A stretch of 64,000 nt of DNA from an uncultured Mordavella sp. (lineage in GTDB: Bacteria > Bacillota > Clostridia > Lachnospirales > Lachnospiraceae), in contig CABPCP010000005.1 in the NCBI GenBank assembly GCA_902406105.1, forward strand, positions 1 to 64,000, read 5' to 3'. Made by a program: the position numbers and the translations under genes. The notes beneath the pieces are model-generated. The model had not been told where the DNA came from. It did no database searches and saw only the letters and a list, made by a program, of their open reading frames with translations. Below, one piece after another: positions 1-9,481 of this stretch. Positions within the stretch are counted from its first letter, which is position 1. Every line of letters starts with the position of its first letter.

Positions 1-53
1 GGGGGATTTTTAAAAATCCCCCGGCCCCGATTGAAAATGCCCTGTCCCTTTTT
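1..53 (+). repeat. GC-rich palindromic repeat, copy 1 (cut by window edge)
   Basis: First copy of a dispersed element. The full core is a perfect palindrome with left arm GGGGCCGGGGGATTTTT and the complementary right arm directly after it (34 bp, no loop). It is usually joined to a tail reading AATT(A/G)AAAATGCCCTGTCCC and then TTTTTGA. Here the window starts inside the left arm: core 1-28, tail 29-53 on the right, ending about 7 bp from the metG stop codon. The family resembles REP/MITE elements; that assignment is inference. Confidence 0.9.
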
Positions 54-59
54 AACAAT

Positions 60-1958
60 TTAGCAGATTTCTGCTCCTGCGGGCATTTCTTTTTCCGGGG
101 TTACAAGTGCCAGATTCCCGTCTGCGTCTTCCGCGCACAGCAACATTCCTTCTGACAATACGCCTGCCAGTTTGGCAGGTTTCAGGTTCGTCAGCACCAT
201 AACTTTTTTACCTACCATTTCTTCTGGTGTGTAATGAGCTTTGATGCCGGATACGATCTGTTTGATCTGGCTTCCTACTTTTACTTTAGAGCACAGCAGC
301 TTTTTGGATTTTGGCACTGCTTCGCAGGCGATGATCTCTCCCACCTGGAACTGCATTTTTCCAAAGTCCTCAAAGGTTATCTCCGGCTTTGGCTCCAGGT
401 CGATCACCGGGCCCTCTTCTTTGGCTTCTTCCACCGGCGGATGCAGCTCTTCCACTTTTTTCATCACTTCTTCAAGATCCAGTCTGGCGAAAAGGATTTC
501 CGGCTTTTCTGTTACTTTTCCATCTCCAAGCTGGGCCAGGATCTTGTCCGCGGTTTCCGGCATATAAGGCGCCAAAAGTTGCGCTCCTGCTTTGATGCTC
601 TCGATCAGGTTGTAGAGCACGGTCTCCAGTCGGTCTTTCTTTGCCTCATCTTTTGCCAGCGCCCAGGGCATGGTTTCGTCAATATATTTATTGCAGCGTT
701 TAAACAGATTGAAGATCTCCGTCATAGCATCCGCCACCCGAAGCTCGTCCATTTTCCCATCCACCGCTTCTGGGGTATGGGCTGCTACTGCTTTCAGATC
801 TGCGTCCACATCTTCCGCCACGCCTTTGTCCGCCACAGTGCCGCCAAAATATTTATTTGCCATGGAAACGGTCCGGTTAACCAGATTTCCCAGCGTATTG
901 GCAAGATCAGAGTTCATCCGCTCTACCATCAGCTCCCAGGTAATGACGCCGTCGTTCTCAAATGGCATCTCATGGAGTACGAAATACCGCACTGCGTCCA
1001 CTCCGAAGAAATCTACCAATTCATCCGCGTACAGCACATTTCCTTTGGATTTGCTCATCTTGCCGTCTCCCTGCAGAAGCCAGGGATGTCCAAAAATCTG
1101 TTTGGGCAGCGGAAGATCCAGAGACATCAGGAAAATCGGCCAGTAAATAGTATGGAAACGGATGATGTCCTTGCCGATCAGATGCAGATCCGCCGGCCAG
1201 TTCTTCTCAAACAGTTCCGCGTTTTCTCCATCGCAGTTATATCCGATACCGGTAATGTAGTTGGTCAGCGCGTCCAGCCATACATAAACTACATGGCCCG
1301 GATCGAAGTCTACTGGTATACCCCATTTAAAGGAAGTTCTGGACACACACAGATCCTGCAGGCCCGGCAGCAGGAAATTATTCATCATCTCATTTTTCCT
1401 GGATACGGGCTGAATGAATTCCGGATGGGTATTGATGTGCTCGATCAGCCGGTCCGCGTATTTACTCATTTTAAAGAAATATGCTTCCTCTCTGGCTGGC
1501 TGCACTTCCCTGCCGCAGTCGGGACATTTGCCGTCTACCAACTGAGATTCGGTGAAAAATGACTCGCAGGGAGTACAATACATTCCTTCATAATATCCCT
1601 TGTAAATGTCGCCTTTCTCGTACATTTTCTTGAAAATCTTCTGTACCTGGCGCTCATGGTCCTCGTCTGTGGTGCGGATAAATTTATCATAAGACGTATT
1701 CATCAGATCCCAGATCTGCTTGATCTCGCCGGCTACATTATCCACGAATTCTTTCGGTGTGACCCCGGCTTCCTGGGCTTTCAGCTCAATCTTCTGGCCA
1801 TGCTCGTCTGTTCCTGTCTGGAAGAACACATCATACCCCTTGCTCCGTTTGTAACGGGCGATCGCATCCGCCAGCACGATCTCATAGGTGTTCCCGATAT
1901 GGGGCTTGCCTGATGTATAAGCGATGGCTGTTGTAATATAATACTTTGGTTTTTCCAT
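60..1958 (-). CDS. metG: Methionyl-tRNA synthetase
   Basis: Charges tRNA-Met with methionine in the cytoplasm. At 632 residues it shows the class I motifs HIGN (residues 20-23) and KMSKS (about residue 300), and a zinc-knuckle pattern CTPC...CPDC in the connective insertion. The last ~105 residues form a fused tRNA-binding (EMAP/Trbp111-like) domain with VGEI...SGI and MVLTNLKPAKLAG. The start MEKPKYYITT is chosen because GGAGGAGAG stands just upstream of ATG 1958; the frame stays open 40 codons further, but that stretch lies inside the T-box terminator and is not protein. The gene is monocistronic, and repeat copy 1 follows its stop. Confidence 0.97.
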   Translation of the reverse strand: MEKPKYYITTAIAYTSGKPHIGNTYEIVLADAIARYKRSKGYDVFFQTGTDEHGQKIELKAQEAGVTPKEFVDNVAGEIKQIWDLMNTSYDKFIRTTDEDHERQVQKIFKKMYEKGDIYKGYYEGMYCTPCESFFTESQLVDGKCPDCGREVQPAREEAYFFKMSKYADRLIEHINTHPEFIQPVSRKNEMMNNFLLPGLQDLCVSRTSFKWGIPVDFDPGHVVYVWLDALTNYITGIGYNCDGENAELFEKNWPADLHLIGKDIIRFHTIYWPIFLMSLDLPLPKQIFGHPWLLQGDGKMSKSKGNVLYADELVDFFGVDAVRYFVLHEMPFENDGVITWELMVERMNSDLANTLGNLVNRTVSMANKYFGGTVADKGVAEDVDADLKAVAAHTPEAVDGKMDELRVADAMTEIFNLFKRCNKYIDETMPWALAKDEAKKDRLETVLYNLIESIKAGAQLLAPYMPETADKILAQLGDGKVTEKPEILFARLDLEEVMKKVEELHPPVEEAKEEGPVIDLEPKPEITFEDFGKMQFQVGEIIACEAVPKSKKLLCSKVKVGSQIKQIVSGIKAHYTPEEMVGKKVMVLTNLKPAKLAGVLSEGMLLCAEDADGNLALVTPEKEMPAGAEIC

Positions 1959-2002
1959 TTTGCAACTCTCCTCCTTTGATCCAAATAAATTATGCCTAAA
2001 AA

Positions 2003-2351
2003 AGAAAAAACTCCGATTTTTCAAATGATTTGAAAAATCAGAGAAGACGGAATTTCCCGTGTTACCACTTCTTTTCATCTGGGCCTCACGGCACAGACCT
2101 TAGCGGGTGAATTTCACCCTGCCGCTATAAAGGGCGGACCCTTCGCAGCCTTGCAGACAGATTCCTCCGTGATTTTCTGCTGCTCTCCGGATTATTTAAG
2201 ATCTGCCATGTTCGGTGCGCCGCTTGGGAGCCATCTTCCGCCAGTCTCCATTCATCCCTCTCAGCAGCAGGCCTTTTGGCCTTCCAGGACTTCTCTGTAG
2301 AATATAAAAAGGCGTACTCTTTCCGTCATTGCGTTTGCATATTTATTCGTG
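2003..2351 (-). promoter_or_regulatory. T-box riboswitch leader of metG
   Basis: Read on the minus strand, the leader carries the T-box sequence AAGTGGTAACACGG (about 2055-2072), whose GTGGTAACACGG core resembles the T-box/antiterminator. An intrinsic terminator follows: CTCTGATTTTTCAAA paired with TTTGAAAAATCGGAG (2011-2043) and then a U-run (2003-2010). A putative AUG specifier codon lies at 2209-2207 in the context GAACATGGCAG, matching methionine. Uncharged tRNA-Met is expected to stabilise the antiterminator and switch metG on. The stem I fold was not computed; the leader start is inferred from the promoter. Confidence 0.88.
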
Positions 2352-2357
2352 TTAAAA

Positions 2358-2387
2358 ATCGTAGCATACCAAAGCCTGGCATGTCAA
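2358..2387 (-). promoter_or_regulatory. Probable sigma-A promoter of metG
   Basis: On the minus strand TTGACA (2387-2382) is followed after 18 bp by TACGAT (2363-2358), with a TGC extended -10 just before it. Transcription would start near 2351 and run through the T-box leader. Confidence 0.65.
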
Positions 2388-2481
2388 GGAAAAGTAGAGG
2401 ATTCCTCCGCCTTCTGGCAGAACGGTTACTCATTTCCTTTCATTCTTCTGCATATAAATAGAAAAAACGTCAGGAATCTCT

Positions 2482-4248
2482 ATGTTCAAATCGTTAAAAA
2501 AACATTCCCGGCTCTTGGGGGTCATCCTGCTTGCCCTTTTTCTTTCTATTGCCGGCCTGCTTTTATTCCTGGGGCAGGATGCCAACCGGAGGTTTGAGGC
2601 CTACACGGAAGCTCTCTTCCGCCAGGAGGTGGCAAGCAATACGATTTCCCTCCACTATACGCTCCGGGATCCTTCTGCTTATGGCATCCAAGACACACCC
2701 ATTTCTCTTGGAACCTGCAGCACAGACACGGAAGAAATCAGCGCCGCCGCTGAAAATGCCCTGGCCCTGCTCCAGAGGCACGACCGTGAGAAACTATCAG
2801 AAGAAAACCGGCTGACCTATGACGTCCTGGAAAGTTATCTGGAACATTCTCTCCGGGCGTCCGCCTATGGACTGTATGAAGAACCTCTGGCTCCTTTGAC
2901 GGGGACCCAGGCCCAGCTTCCTGTGCTGCTGTCAGAATATCAATTCTACGACACCACCGACGTAGATATCTATCTGCGGCTATTAACCCAGGTGCCGGAA
3001 TATTTCCAGTCGATTCTGGAATTTGAGACAGCCCGTTCTGAGCAAGGGCTTTTTATGTCTGCCTCCAGCGCTGATGACATTGTCACAGAATGTCAGGCGT
3101 TCATAGATTTGGGAAAAGACAACTATCTCTATTCCTCCTTCGAGGAACGATTAGAGCCGTTAGGTCTGACCGATGACCAGAAAAAATCCTATTGTGACAA
3201 AAATACAGAAATTATTGAAAGTTCTGTTTTCCCTGCTTATCAGACATTAAAAAAAGGCATCGCCGGCCTGCGCAGCACCGGAAAAAATAGCTGCGGCCTG
3301 TGCCATTTTCCAGAAGGGGAAACGTATTATGAAGCTCTGGCCGCCTCTGAAACCGGTTCTGACCGGACGATCCCTGAACTTCAGGAACTGACCCAGCAGC
3401 AGATCGCCCAGGATCTGCTGGACATCCAGGATGCCCTTTCGTCCCTTTCCGTGACGGAAAAGGGCGGCGTTTCTTCTGATTTATTCAAGACTCAGGGAAG
3501 CACCCTGTCCGACACCAATCCCAGTTCCATTCTCACTTTCCTGGAACAAAAGCTGGAGGGGGAGTTTCCTGATCCGCCCAGGGTAAACACTCAGGTCAAA
3601 TACGTTCAGGAGTCTATGGAAGAATATTTAAGTCCGGCTTTCTATATGATTCCGGCGATCGACAATACTCAGGATAACGTGATTTATATTAACGCCGGGC
3701 ATCTGCCTGACGATCTGTCCCTATTCACCACTCTGGCTCATGAGGGCTATCCAGGCCATTTGTATCAAACCGTCTATTTTGCCAGCCAGGGCCCCGATCC
3801 TATCCGGAACCTGATAAATTTCGGCGGTTACACAGAAGGGTGGGCTACCTATACAGAAATGATGAGTTACTATTATGCGCCTTTAGATCACAATCAGGCG
3901 GTCCTTATGCAGAAAAACGCTTCCATTTTGCTGGGGCTTTACGCCCTGGCCGATATGGGGATCCACTACGATGGATGGAGTCTTCCGGATACCGTATCCT
4001 TCTTCCGCAGTTATGGGATCACCGAAACCGATGTGATCGAGGATATCTATGAACTGATCGTAGGCGATCCTGCCAATTATCTAAAATATTACATCGGATA
4101 CGTAGAGTTCCTGGAACTGAAAAAAGAAGCCATTCAAGAATGGGGCAATGACTTCAGCCAGGAACGGTTTCATAAAGCCGTGTTAAAAGTCGGGCCAGCA
4201 CCCTTTGATGTGCTGCGGACATACGTGTTGGGGCCGGGGGCTTTTTAA
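2482..4248 (+). CDS. DUF885 family protein (putative membrane-anchored metallo-hydrolase)
   Basis: 588 residues with an N-terminal hydrophobic segment (residues ~12-31, after KSLKKHSR) that would export or anchor the rest outside the cell. The DUF885 hallmark HEGYPGH starts at about residue 420 (HExxxxH zinc-ligand-like), and GGYTEGWATYTE follows about 25 residues later. The family is presumed to be a metal-dependent peptidase or hydrolase; the substrate is unknown. The last five residues GPGAF and the TAA stop lie inside palindromic repeat copy 2, so the native C-terminus was probably replaced. The gene is divergent from metG; its ribosome binding site (CAGGAA) is weak. Confidence 0.85.
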   Translation: MFKSLKKHSRLLGVILLALFLSIAGLLLFLGQDANRRFEAYTEALFRQEVASNTISLHYTLRDPSAYGIQDTPISLGTCSTDTEEISAAAENALALLQRHDREKLSEENRLTYDVLESYLEHSLRASAYGLYEEPLAPLTGTQAQLPVLLSEYQFYDTTDVDIYLRLLTQVPEYFQSILEFETARSEQGLFMSASSADDIVTECQAFIDLGKDNYLYSSFEERLEPLGLTDDQKKSYCDKNTEIIESSVFPAYQTLKKGIAGLRSTGKNSCGLCHFPEGETYYEALAASETGSDRTIPELQELTQQQIAQDLLDIQDALSSLSVTEKGGVSSDLFKTQGSTLSDTNPSSILTFLEQKLEGEFPDPPRVNTQVKYVQESMEEYLSPAFYMIPAIDNTQDNVIYINAGHLPDDLSLFTTLAHEGYPGHLYQTVYFASQGPDPIRNLINFGGYTEGWATYTEMMSYYYAPLDHNQAVLMQKNASILLGLYALADMGIHYDGWSLPDTVSFFRSYGITETDVIEDIYELIVGDPANYLKYYIGYVEFLELKKEAIQEWGNDFSQERFHKAVLKVGPAPFDVLRTYVLGPGAF

Positions 4249-4290
4249 AAATCCCCCGGCCCCAATTAAAAATGCCCTGTCCCTTTTTGA
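4230..4290 (+). repeat. Palindromic repeat, copy 2
   Basis: Core 4230-4263 with one mismatch (GGGGGC instead of GGGGGA at 4241) and a complete tail 4264-4290 on the right. The core encodes the C-terminus and stop of the DUF885 gene, and the tail ends one base before the jetD stop codon. It forms an inverted pair with copy 3, tails facing inward around jetD. Confidence 0.93.
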
Positions 4291-5487
4291 CTAAATCAGG
4301 AAGCTTTCCTGCTCGATCCCCTTCCCTGCGTCAAGAATCCGCCGTGCTAGACCAGACAGTTCTCCTGCCTCCAATTTTTCCAGCTTTTTCAGAGATTCTT
4401 TGGTCAAAGGCTCTGCGTATTCCTGATACTGGTCGAAGGTTTTCACATCCATCATGTATGGTTTCAGTTCTGGAAAGATTCTGTTTTTCATATACTGATA
4501 AATCCGTATCCCGCCGTAATCCAGATCTCCCGTGTGATAATAGGCGACCTCTTCTGTCCCCAGAACGTCCCTCAGCGCTTGCAGAAAATCTCTCTCCTTT
4601 GGCGAAAAATAACCATGGCTGAAGAAATATAAAGTATCTTCTTCGTAAGGCATTGACACAAAATTGGCTTTATTTTCTATGGTCATTACTCTTCTGATCG
4701 GCGCCTGTTCCGGCAGAATCCGGCTGTGTTTTAATGTTGCGCTGTTTAGCACCGTACCGTATCTAAATTTTGACAGGTCCAGTTCCTCTTCTTTTTCTTC
4801 TCCGCCAATGACAAGTTTAAGAGGCCCTTTCACTGCCAGCTCCTGAGCATATTCCTCGATCAGGAGCTGCGCCAGCACAGTTTTATCATCCATTCCCTCT
4901 TCAATTTCATCACAATATTTTCTAGCTGCAGACAATACGTGGGCCTGGGCTTCTTTTTCAAATTGTTTGGAATGATTCAAAAAACGTTTACTGAAAATCC
5001 GCTTGTAAATAGGTTCCTCCAAGACGTCAATCCCGCGAAAACATTTCAGATAAAGGTCCAATTTCTCCATTTCTCTTGGAAAATCGCCCCGCTCCAGCCT
5101 GGACAAAAGATACGTATAATAATCTCTGATCCAAGGTTTGGCAAACCCCTTCTCTATTTCTACAGTTATCTTCTGTATTCCGGCGTTTACCCGGTCCTGC
5201 TTTGTGCAGATCTTTTCCCCGCACATTTTCTCCAGCATTTGATAAAATTCCGGCAGACTTTCCAGCCGGAACGCGATCCTCTCCGCATCACTTCCCCGGA
5301 TGATCCATTTTACATCGGTGATAAGCCCAGCCGCTTCCAATTCCTTGACTTCGTTGATCAGCTCTGTTTTTCCGCACTGGTCGTAATCCGACTGCTGGAT
5401 CTTTATCGTTCGCCCTCCGCTGGCTCCTTCCCGCCAGTCATTTGCACTGTTTTCACATTTTTGAATGATCTTTTTTATCAAATACAT
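4291..5487 (-). CDS. jetD: Wadjet nuclease subunit JetD (DUF3322/DUF2220, TOPRIM)
   Basis: 398 residues. JetD is the TOPRIM-fold, topoisomerase VI-like nuclease of the Wadjet complex; it cuts plasmid DNA after loop extrusion by the SMC core. Visible TOPRIM features are the acidic residue in IENKANF (~residue 270) and the D-x-D in GDLDYGG (~319-321). The N-terminal half is the DUF3322-like arm that contacts the SMC heads. The length is typical for the family. Start ATG 5487 has GGAGG ten bases upstream. A 54-bp gap holding repeat copy 3 separates it from jetC, and copy 2 touches its 3' end, so the gene is bracketed by an inverted pair of repeats. Confidence 0.9.
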   Translation of the reverse strand: MYLIKKIIQKCENSANDWREGASGGRTIKIQQSDYDQCGKTELINEVKELEAAGLITDVKWIIRGSDAERIAFRLESLPEFYQMLEKMCGEKICTKQDRVNAGIQKITVEIEKGFAKPWIRDYYTYLLSRLERGDFPREMEKLDLYLKCFRGIDVLEEPIYKRIFSKRFLNHSKQFEKEAQAHVLSAARKYCDEIEEGMDDKTVLAQLLIEEYAQELAVKGPLKLVIGGEEKEEELDLSKFRYGTVLNSATLKHSRILPEQAPIRRVMTIENKANFVSMPYEEDTLYFFSHGYFSPKERDFLQALRDVLGTEEVAYYHTGDLDYGGIRIYQYMKNRIFPELKPYMMDVKTFDQYQEYAEPLTKESLKKLEKLEAGELSGLARRILDAGKGIEQESFLI

Positions 5488-5506
5488 CTCAAAAAATCCT
5501 CCATTT

Positions 5507-5560
5507 GGGACAGGGCTTTTTCAATTTGGGCCGGGGGATTTTTAAAAATCCCCCGGCCCC
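5507..5560 (-). repeat. Palindromic repeat, copy 3, between jetC and jetD
   Basis: Core 5528-5560 (outermost left base lost) with a shortened tail 5507-5527 on the left, lacking the terminal TTTTTGA. It lies inside the jet operon: it supplies jetC's last residues GPGDF and stop, and its tail runs into the jetD leader about 5 bp from the GGAGG. Confidence 0.93.
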
Positions 5561-8500
5561 AACTCTTCAAATTCCTGAATCGAGATATGCCGTTTATCGG
5601 GATTTGCGTACACGAAGGTCTTATCTACATTCTCCAGATAGTTCTGGATCTTATCGTTGGTAGCGCTGATGATCGCCTGGAACCCCAGCCCCCGGATCAG
5701 GGATATACAGCTTGCCACTTTTTCTCCATCCATTTTGGAGAATGCTTCATCCAGTACCACCAGCCGGATCGTGGGCTTCCGGTGTACTTTGGGCGACAAG
5801 TTGATCCGGTAGATCTGGGCGAAGCTTGCCAGCAACGCCACATACAATGGATTCTGTCCCTCTCCCCCGGAGTTTTTCTTGATCATCTTCCCAAGTCCTA
5901 TGGTCATATCTTTCTCACCCTGGATGATCTGCTGCATGTCAAAGGAAAGATAGGTCCGGTAGTCCGCGTATTTCTCCATATTCCGCTTTGCCTCTTCCAT
6001 CTCTTCTTTCGACGCGTTTTCCGGCGGAATGAAGATCTGGATCAATTCATTCATCATCTCGCCGTACTGCCCTTCATGTTCCATCGTAAACAGATTCATC
6101 TGGTGGTCCATCCGGTTCCCCAGCTCGGAAGGCTGGATCTGCAGGGCGTCATCCATGAACATTTTATAATACCTTCCGTCCGCCCCTTTATTTCTGCCGA
6201 TCACAAACTGATACCGGTCTTTTCCAAAATCCAGCCGGCTTAGTATCCGGTTCAGTTCGTCTTTTCGCTGCAATGCCTCCCGGATGGCGCTTCGGATCTT
6301 GAAAATGAAATCGTCTTTGAAATGCTCTACCGCGGAACGGGCCTGCTCTTTGGCCGCCTCCCGGTATTCTTCCAGCTCCCCGCAGCTAAGATCTTCCAGC
6401 AGTTTATCGTAAGGCCCGTTCTCCCGGATCGTGGTGGAAAACGTCCGGTTTGGATAACTGCGGATGTAGTTTCCACGCTCTTCCACTAGCTGCCGGTAGG
6501 ATTCCTCCTCCTTTTGCCGCAGGCCATCCAGCTCCGCCTGCTTCTGCTTCTTCAGGTATTCGTAATTCCTGGATTTCCGTGAGTTCAGATATTCCTGGAA
6601 CTCTCCCTCCCACGTCTGCTCCCCATCTTCTTCCAGTTCTTTTTCTTTCCCGGCAAGCTGTTCCTCTGCCTCCAGGATCTCTTCCCTGAAATGTTTGATC
6701 GCTCCCCGGCTGCTCCAAATACTTTCTTGAAGTCTCTCTCCCAGTCCTTTCTTTTCTTCCTGCTGCCGCAATAGCTCTTTTTTGCGCTCTTCCCATTGAT
6801 TGACGGAAACTTCCCTTAACTCTTCCATCTCCTGGATCAGCTTTTCTTTCCGTTTCCGTTTGCCGGACAATTCTTTGCAGTCCGCCATCCATCCCAAATA
6901 ATCCTCCGCCGGCTGGGTCAGACTCTCCAGTTCCATCAGCCGCCGCACTTCTTCCAGCAGCTCCTGGATGGGAAGCCTTTCCTCCTGCAGTTTTTCCCGC
7001 CGCTTTTCAAGCCGCCGAATCCGCTGGCGCATACTGGTCTCGCCAATATAAGCCCTGCTGGTATAATTCTCCGGGTTCATGTGCTGCAGACGGAATCCTG
7101 AATACAGCATACAATCCGGCGTCACGCCGATCTTCTGCTGCCGCAGTTCGCTGATGGTCTCACACTTGATCACATTTCCAAGCAGGAAATCTATATAGGC
7201 CCGCACGTAAGGCTCCCTGGCCTTCACTTCTTCGGCCAGCGCCCCTTCCCGGACTGTGTATTCCCCCTCTAAGACTTTCTCCGTATCCAGCACTGCCGCC
7301 CGGCAGAATTTCTTCCGATCCATATCCTGGTAAATGTCCATGGCCATCTTCGCATAGGCTGGTTCCACCACCAGCAGCAGTTTGTTATTGCCAAGATACC
7401 CTTCCACCGCGTTGTGCCACCGCTCGTCCCGGATATCCAGAAGGTCCGCCAGGATCTGCACATTCACAAATCTGCCGCAGTTCTCGTGGAGCCGGCGGCG
7501 CAGTTCATATCTGGCTTCTTCCAGCTCTCTGGGATATGCCTTGCTTCCCTTCTTAAGTTCCTCTAATTCTTCTTTTGTCTCTTTTTCTTCCCGCTTGATC
7601 CTTCGAAGGTCTCCGGCCGCTTCCTGGCGCTGCTCCTCTAATTCCCTGCGGATCTCCTGAAGGCTTTCCTGGAGCCGTACAAGTTCCTCCGGAGAAATAT
7701 TTCCCTGGACGAACTTCTTGATATCCCACAAGGTCTGGTTGGAAGGACTGTCTGTTTCCTTCCATGCCTCCAGCCGCCGGGCCGTCTGGTCCCACCGCCC
7801 TTTGCTGGTCTCCAGCCGCTGGATGGTCTCGTTCAATGCGGCAAGCTCCGTCTCCATCCGGGAATAACCGCTGTCTGCGATCTTCACCAGGATTTCCTCA
7901 TACTCTTTCTGCAGCTCCTGCTGTTCCTGGGCAAGCTGTTCTAACTGCCTCTCCTGCTCTTTGGCTCCTTCTTCCCGGTTCTTCATTTTGTCCCTGCACT
8001 CTTGGATCTTCTCCGTCAACTGCAGGATTTCCAAACGGGTCACCTGATAAGCGCCGGACCTAGCCTCTCTTCCCATGGCTTCGTAGGCGTCATAAATTTC
8101 CCTGATTTTCCGCAGCTTCTCCACTTCTGCCAGGGTTTCCTCGATCCGGGCGCGCATCCTGCCGTACTGCATGACGCTTTCCTGCAGATCTTCAATGTGG
8201 ATGTCCTGCTCCATGCAAATATATTCCTTGACGAATTCTTCCAGTTTAATGTTCATCCGGAAGGGAATGGCCCGCTTAAAAAGCCGGGGGAATTTCTCCA
8301 TGTCCAGTCCGCCCAGATAAACGTCATAAAGCTGGCGGCGGAACCGCTCATTGCTGGGGCCGCAGTAATATCGCTCCGGCGGCAGCATCCGCTGGAAATA
8401 TTCTTTTAATTCCGCCGTACTTAAAACCCGCTTTTCTCCCCGGTAATGGTTGTCCAAAATCCCGCCGGCATGCCAGAAGAAAAGCCGGCTCACCTCATTG

Positions 8501-8886
8501 GTCGCCGTCTCCACATCAAAGACCACGCCCACACATTCTTTCTCTCCGGTACCGCTGTGGGTGAATTCCAGCACAATGGTACTGGAGAAATTCTGATTCC
8601 GCAGATACTGGGATTCATTGTTGTCGCTGATATTGACCATGCCCCGCAGATATTCGATCAGGGTCCGGTCAGAATCATCGGCGGCCGCCTTATTAAAGAA
8701 TCCCCGACCGTCAGTATTGGCATACAGCACGATCTGAAGGGCATCGATCACCGTGGATTTTCCGCTTCCTGAATGTCCGGTGAAGAAATTCACTCCTTCG
8801 CTGAAAGACAGAACCTTCCGGTTAATATAATGCCAGTTATTCAGGCAGATCTTCGATAGTATTTTGAATGGCTGTTTCGTCTCCAC
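5542..8886 (-). CDS. jetC: Wadjet SMC-like ATPase JetC
   Basis: 1114 residues; the MukB-like motor of Wadjet that extrudes small circular DNA. Walker A GHSGSGKST is at residues 37-45, a long Lys/Glu-rich coiled coil spans roughly 230-800 with a hinge-like globular part near 480-640, the ABC signature NSGGEGQ is near 1005, and Walker B LVVLDEAF near 1045. The start codon is GTG 8886, chosen because GAGGAGG stands six bases upstream; it overlaps the end of jetB by 50 nt. The final residues LGPGDF and the stop come from repeat copy 3, so the original C-terminus was altered by a few residues beyond EFEE. Confidence 0.93.
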   Translation of the reverse strand: METKQPFKILSKICLNNWHYINRKVLSFSEGVNFFTGHSGSGKSTVIDALQIVLYANTDGRGFFNKAAADDSDRTLIEYLRGMVNISDNNESQYLRNQNFSSTIVLEFTHSGTGEKECVGVVFDVETATNEVSRLFFWHAGGILDNHYRGEKRVLSTAELKEYFQRMLPPERYYCGPSNERFRRQLYDVYLGGLDMEKFPRLFKRAIPFRMNIKLEEFVKEYICMEQDIHIEDLQESVMQYGRMRARIEETLAEVEKLRKIREIYDAYEAMGREARSGAYQVTRLEILQLTEKIQECRDKMKNREEGAKEQERQLEQLAQEQQELQKEYEEILVKIADSGYSRMETELAALNETIQRLETSKGRWDQTARRLEAWKETDSPSNQTLWDIKKFVQGNISPEELVRLQESLQEIRRELEEQRQEAAGDLRRIKREEKETKEELEELKKGSKAYPRELEEARYELRRRLHENCGRFVNVQILADLLDIRDERWHNAVEGYLGNNKLLLVVEPAYAKMAMDIYQDMDRKKFCRAAVLDTEKVLEGEYTVREGALAEEVKAREPYVRAYIDFLLGNVIKCETISELRQQKIGVTPDCMLYSGFRLQHMNPENYTSRAYIGETSMRQRIRRLEKRREKLQEERLPIQELLEEVRRLMELESLTQPAEDYLGWMADCKELSGKRKRKEKLIQEMEELREVSVNQWEERKKELLRQQEEKKGLGERLQESIWSSRGAIKHFREEILEAEEQLAGKEKELEEDGEQTWEGEFQEYLNSRKSRNYEYLKKQKQAELDGLRQKEEESYRQLVEERGNYIRSYPNRTFSTTIRENGPYDKLLEDLSCGELEEYREAAKEQARSAVEHFKDDFIFKIRSAIREALQRKDELNRILSRLDFGKDRYQFVIGRNKGADGRYYKMFMDDALQIQPSELGNRMDHQMNLFTMEHEGQYGEMMNELIQIFIPPENASKEEMEEAKRNMEKYADYRTYLSFDMQQIIQGEKDMTIGLGKMIKKNSGGEGQNPLYVALLASFAQIYRINLSPKVHRKPTIRLVVLDEAFSKMDGEKVASCISLIRGLGFQAIISATNDKIQNYLENVDKTFVYANPDKRHISIQEFEELGPGDF

Positions 8887-9481
8887 TTTGTTCCTCCTCG
8901 TTAAATGTATCCAAAAGCTGCCGGATGTCGTCTCCCTGCAGGACCGCGTGGATGCAGGGATAGATGACCAGCCTGGTATGCTCGTTCAATTCTTCCAGCA
9001 CGTCCAGCGGCTCAATGATCTGGTATTTCTTCAGAAGCGCGATGGTCCGCCGCATCTCTGTAGGCGAGGGCAGGCTTTTCAGCACGCCGAAACTGCCTGC
9101 TTTGCCATTGACCGCTCCCAGCGTGGTGACCACATGGCTGCTGGAAGAGGCGGTGGCCATCTGTTCGTCATATAAGATCTTCATCACCAGAAGATAAATG
9201 GTCGTAAGTCTGGGCAGCTTCTCTCCCCAGAGCTGCTCTCCCTGGATGTAGAAAATCCCCATATGTACGTTTTCTCTCAGCTCGATCCCCGCCACGGCAA
9301 AATACATCCTCAGAAACTCCAAATGTTTCGCGCAGGTCCGGTATTCTCTGGTATACTGCATCCGCCCGGCCCTGCGGTCAAATTTCCGTTCCAAAAGAAA
9401 AGTCTGGCGGTAAAGTGTCTGGATCACCTCCGTGATCTCTTCTTGTTCTTCCTGGGTCCGTTCTTCAAAATATTCTATCAT
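8837..9481 (-). CDS. jetB: Wadjet subunit JetB (DUF4194)
   Basis: 214 residues; equivalent to the MukE-like kite subunit that joins JetA and the JetC heads. The fold is compatible with winged-helix domains: a basic middle part (RKFDRRAGRMQYTREYR), then LTTIYLLVMKILYDEQ and a strongly acidic C-terminus. Its ATG overlaps the jetA stop by four bases (ATGA), which implies translational coupling, and its end overlaps jetC. Identification rests on position between JetA and JetC plus size and sequence character. Confidence 0.87.
   Translation of the reverse strand: MIEYFEERTQEEQEEITEVIQTLYRQTFLLERKFDRRAGRMQYTREYRTCAKHLEFLRMYFAVAGIELRENVHMGIFYIQGEQLWGEKLPRLTTIYLLVMKILYDEQMATASSSSHVVTTLGAVNGKAGSFGVLKSLPSPTEMRRTIALLKKYQIIEPLDVLEELNEHTRLVIYPCIHAVLQGDDIRQLLDTFNEEEQSGDETAIQNTIEDLPE

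Noticed and set aside
1959..2078. A 40-codon N-terminal extension of metG
   Set aside because: The stretch encodes the T-box terminator hairpin and U-run; a strong ribosome binding site sits directly before the internal ATG at 1958.
4230..4263. The repeat core read as a classical intrinsic terminator
   Set aside because: The T-run is at the centre of the palindrome rather than after the stem, and copy 8 lies in the leader of the essential gene ileS downstream of its T-box, so efficient termination there would block expression.
4291..5487. jetD as a stand-alone topoisomerase VI A subunit or OLD-family nuclease
   Set aside because: The N-terminal domain, length and neighbours JetA-JetC fit Wadjet JetD; no Spo11/Topo VI winged-helix catalytic Tyr region or OLD ATPase is seen.
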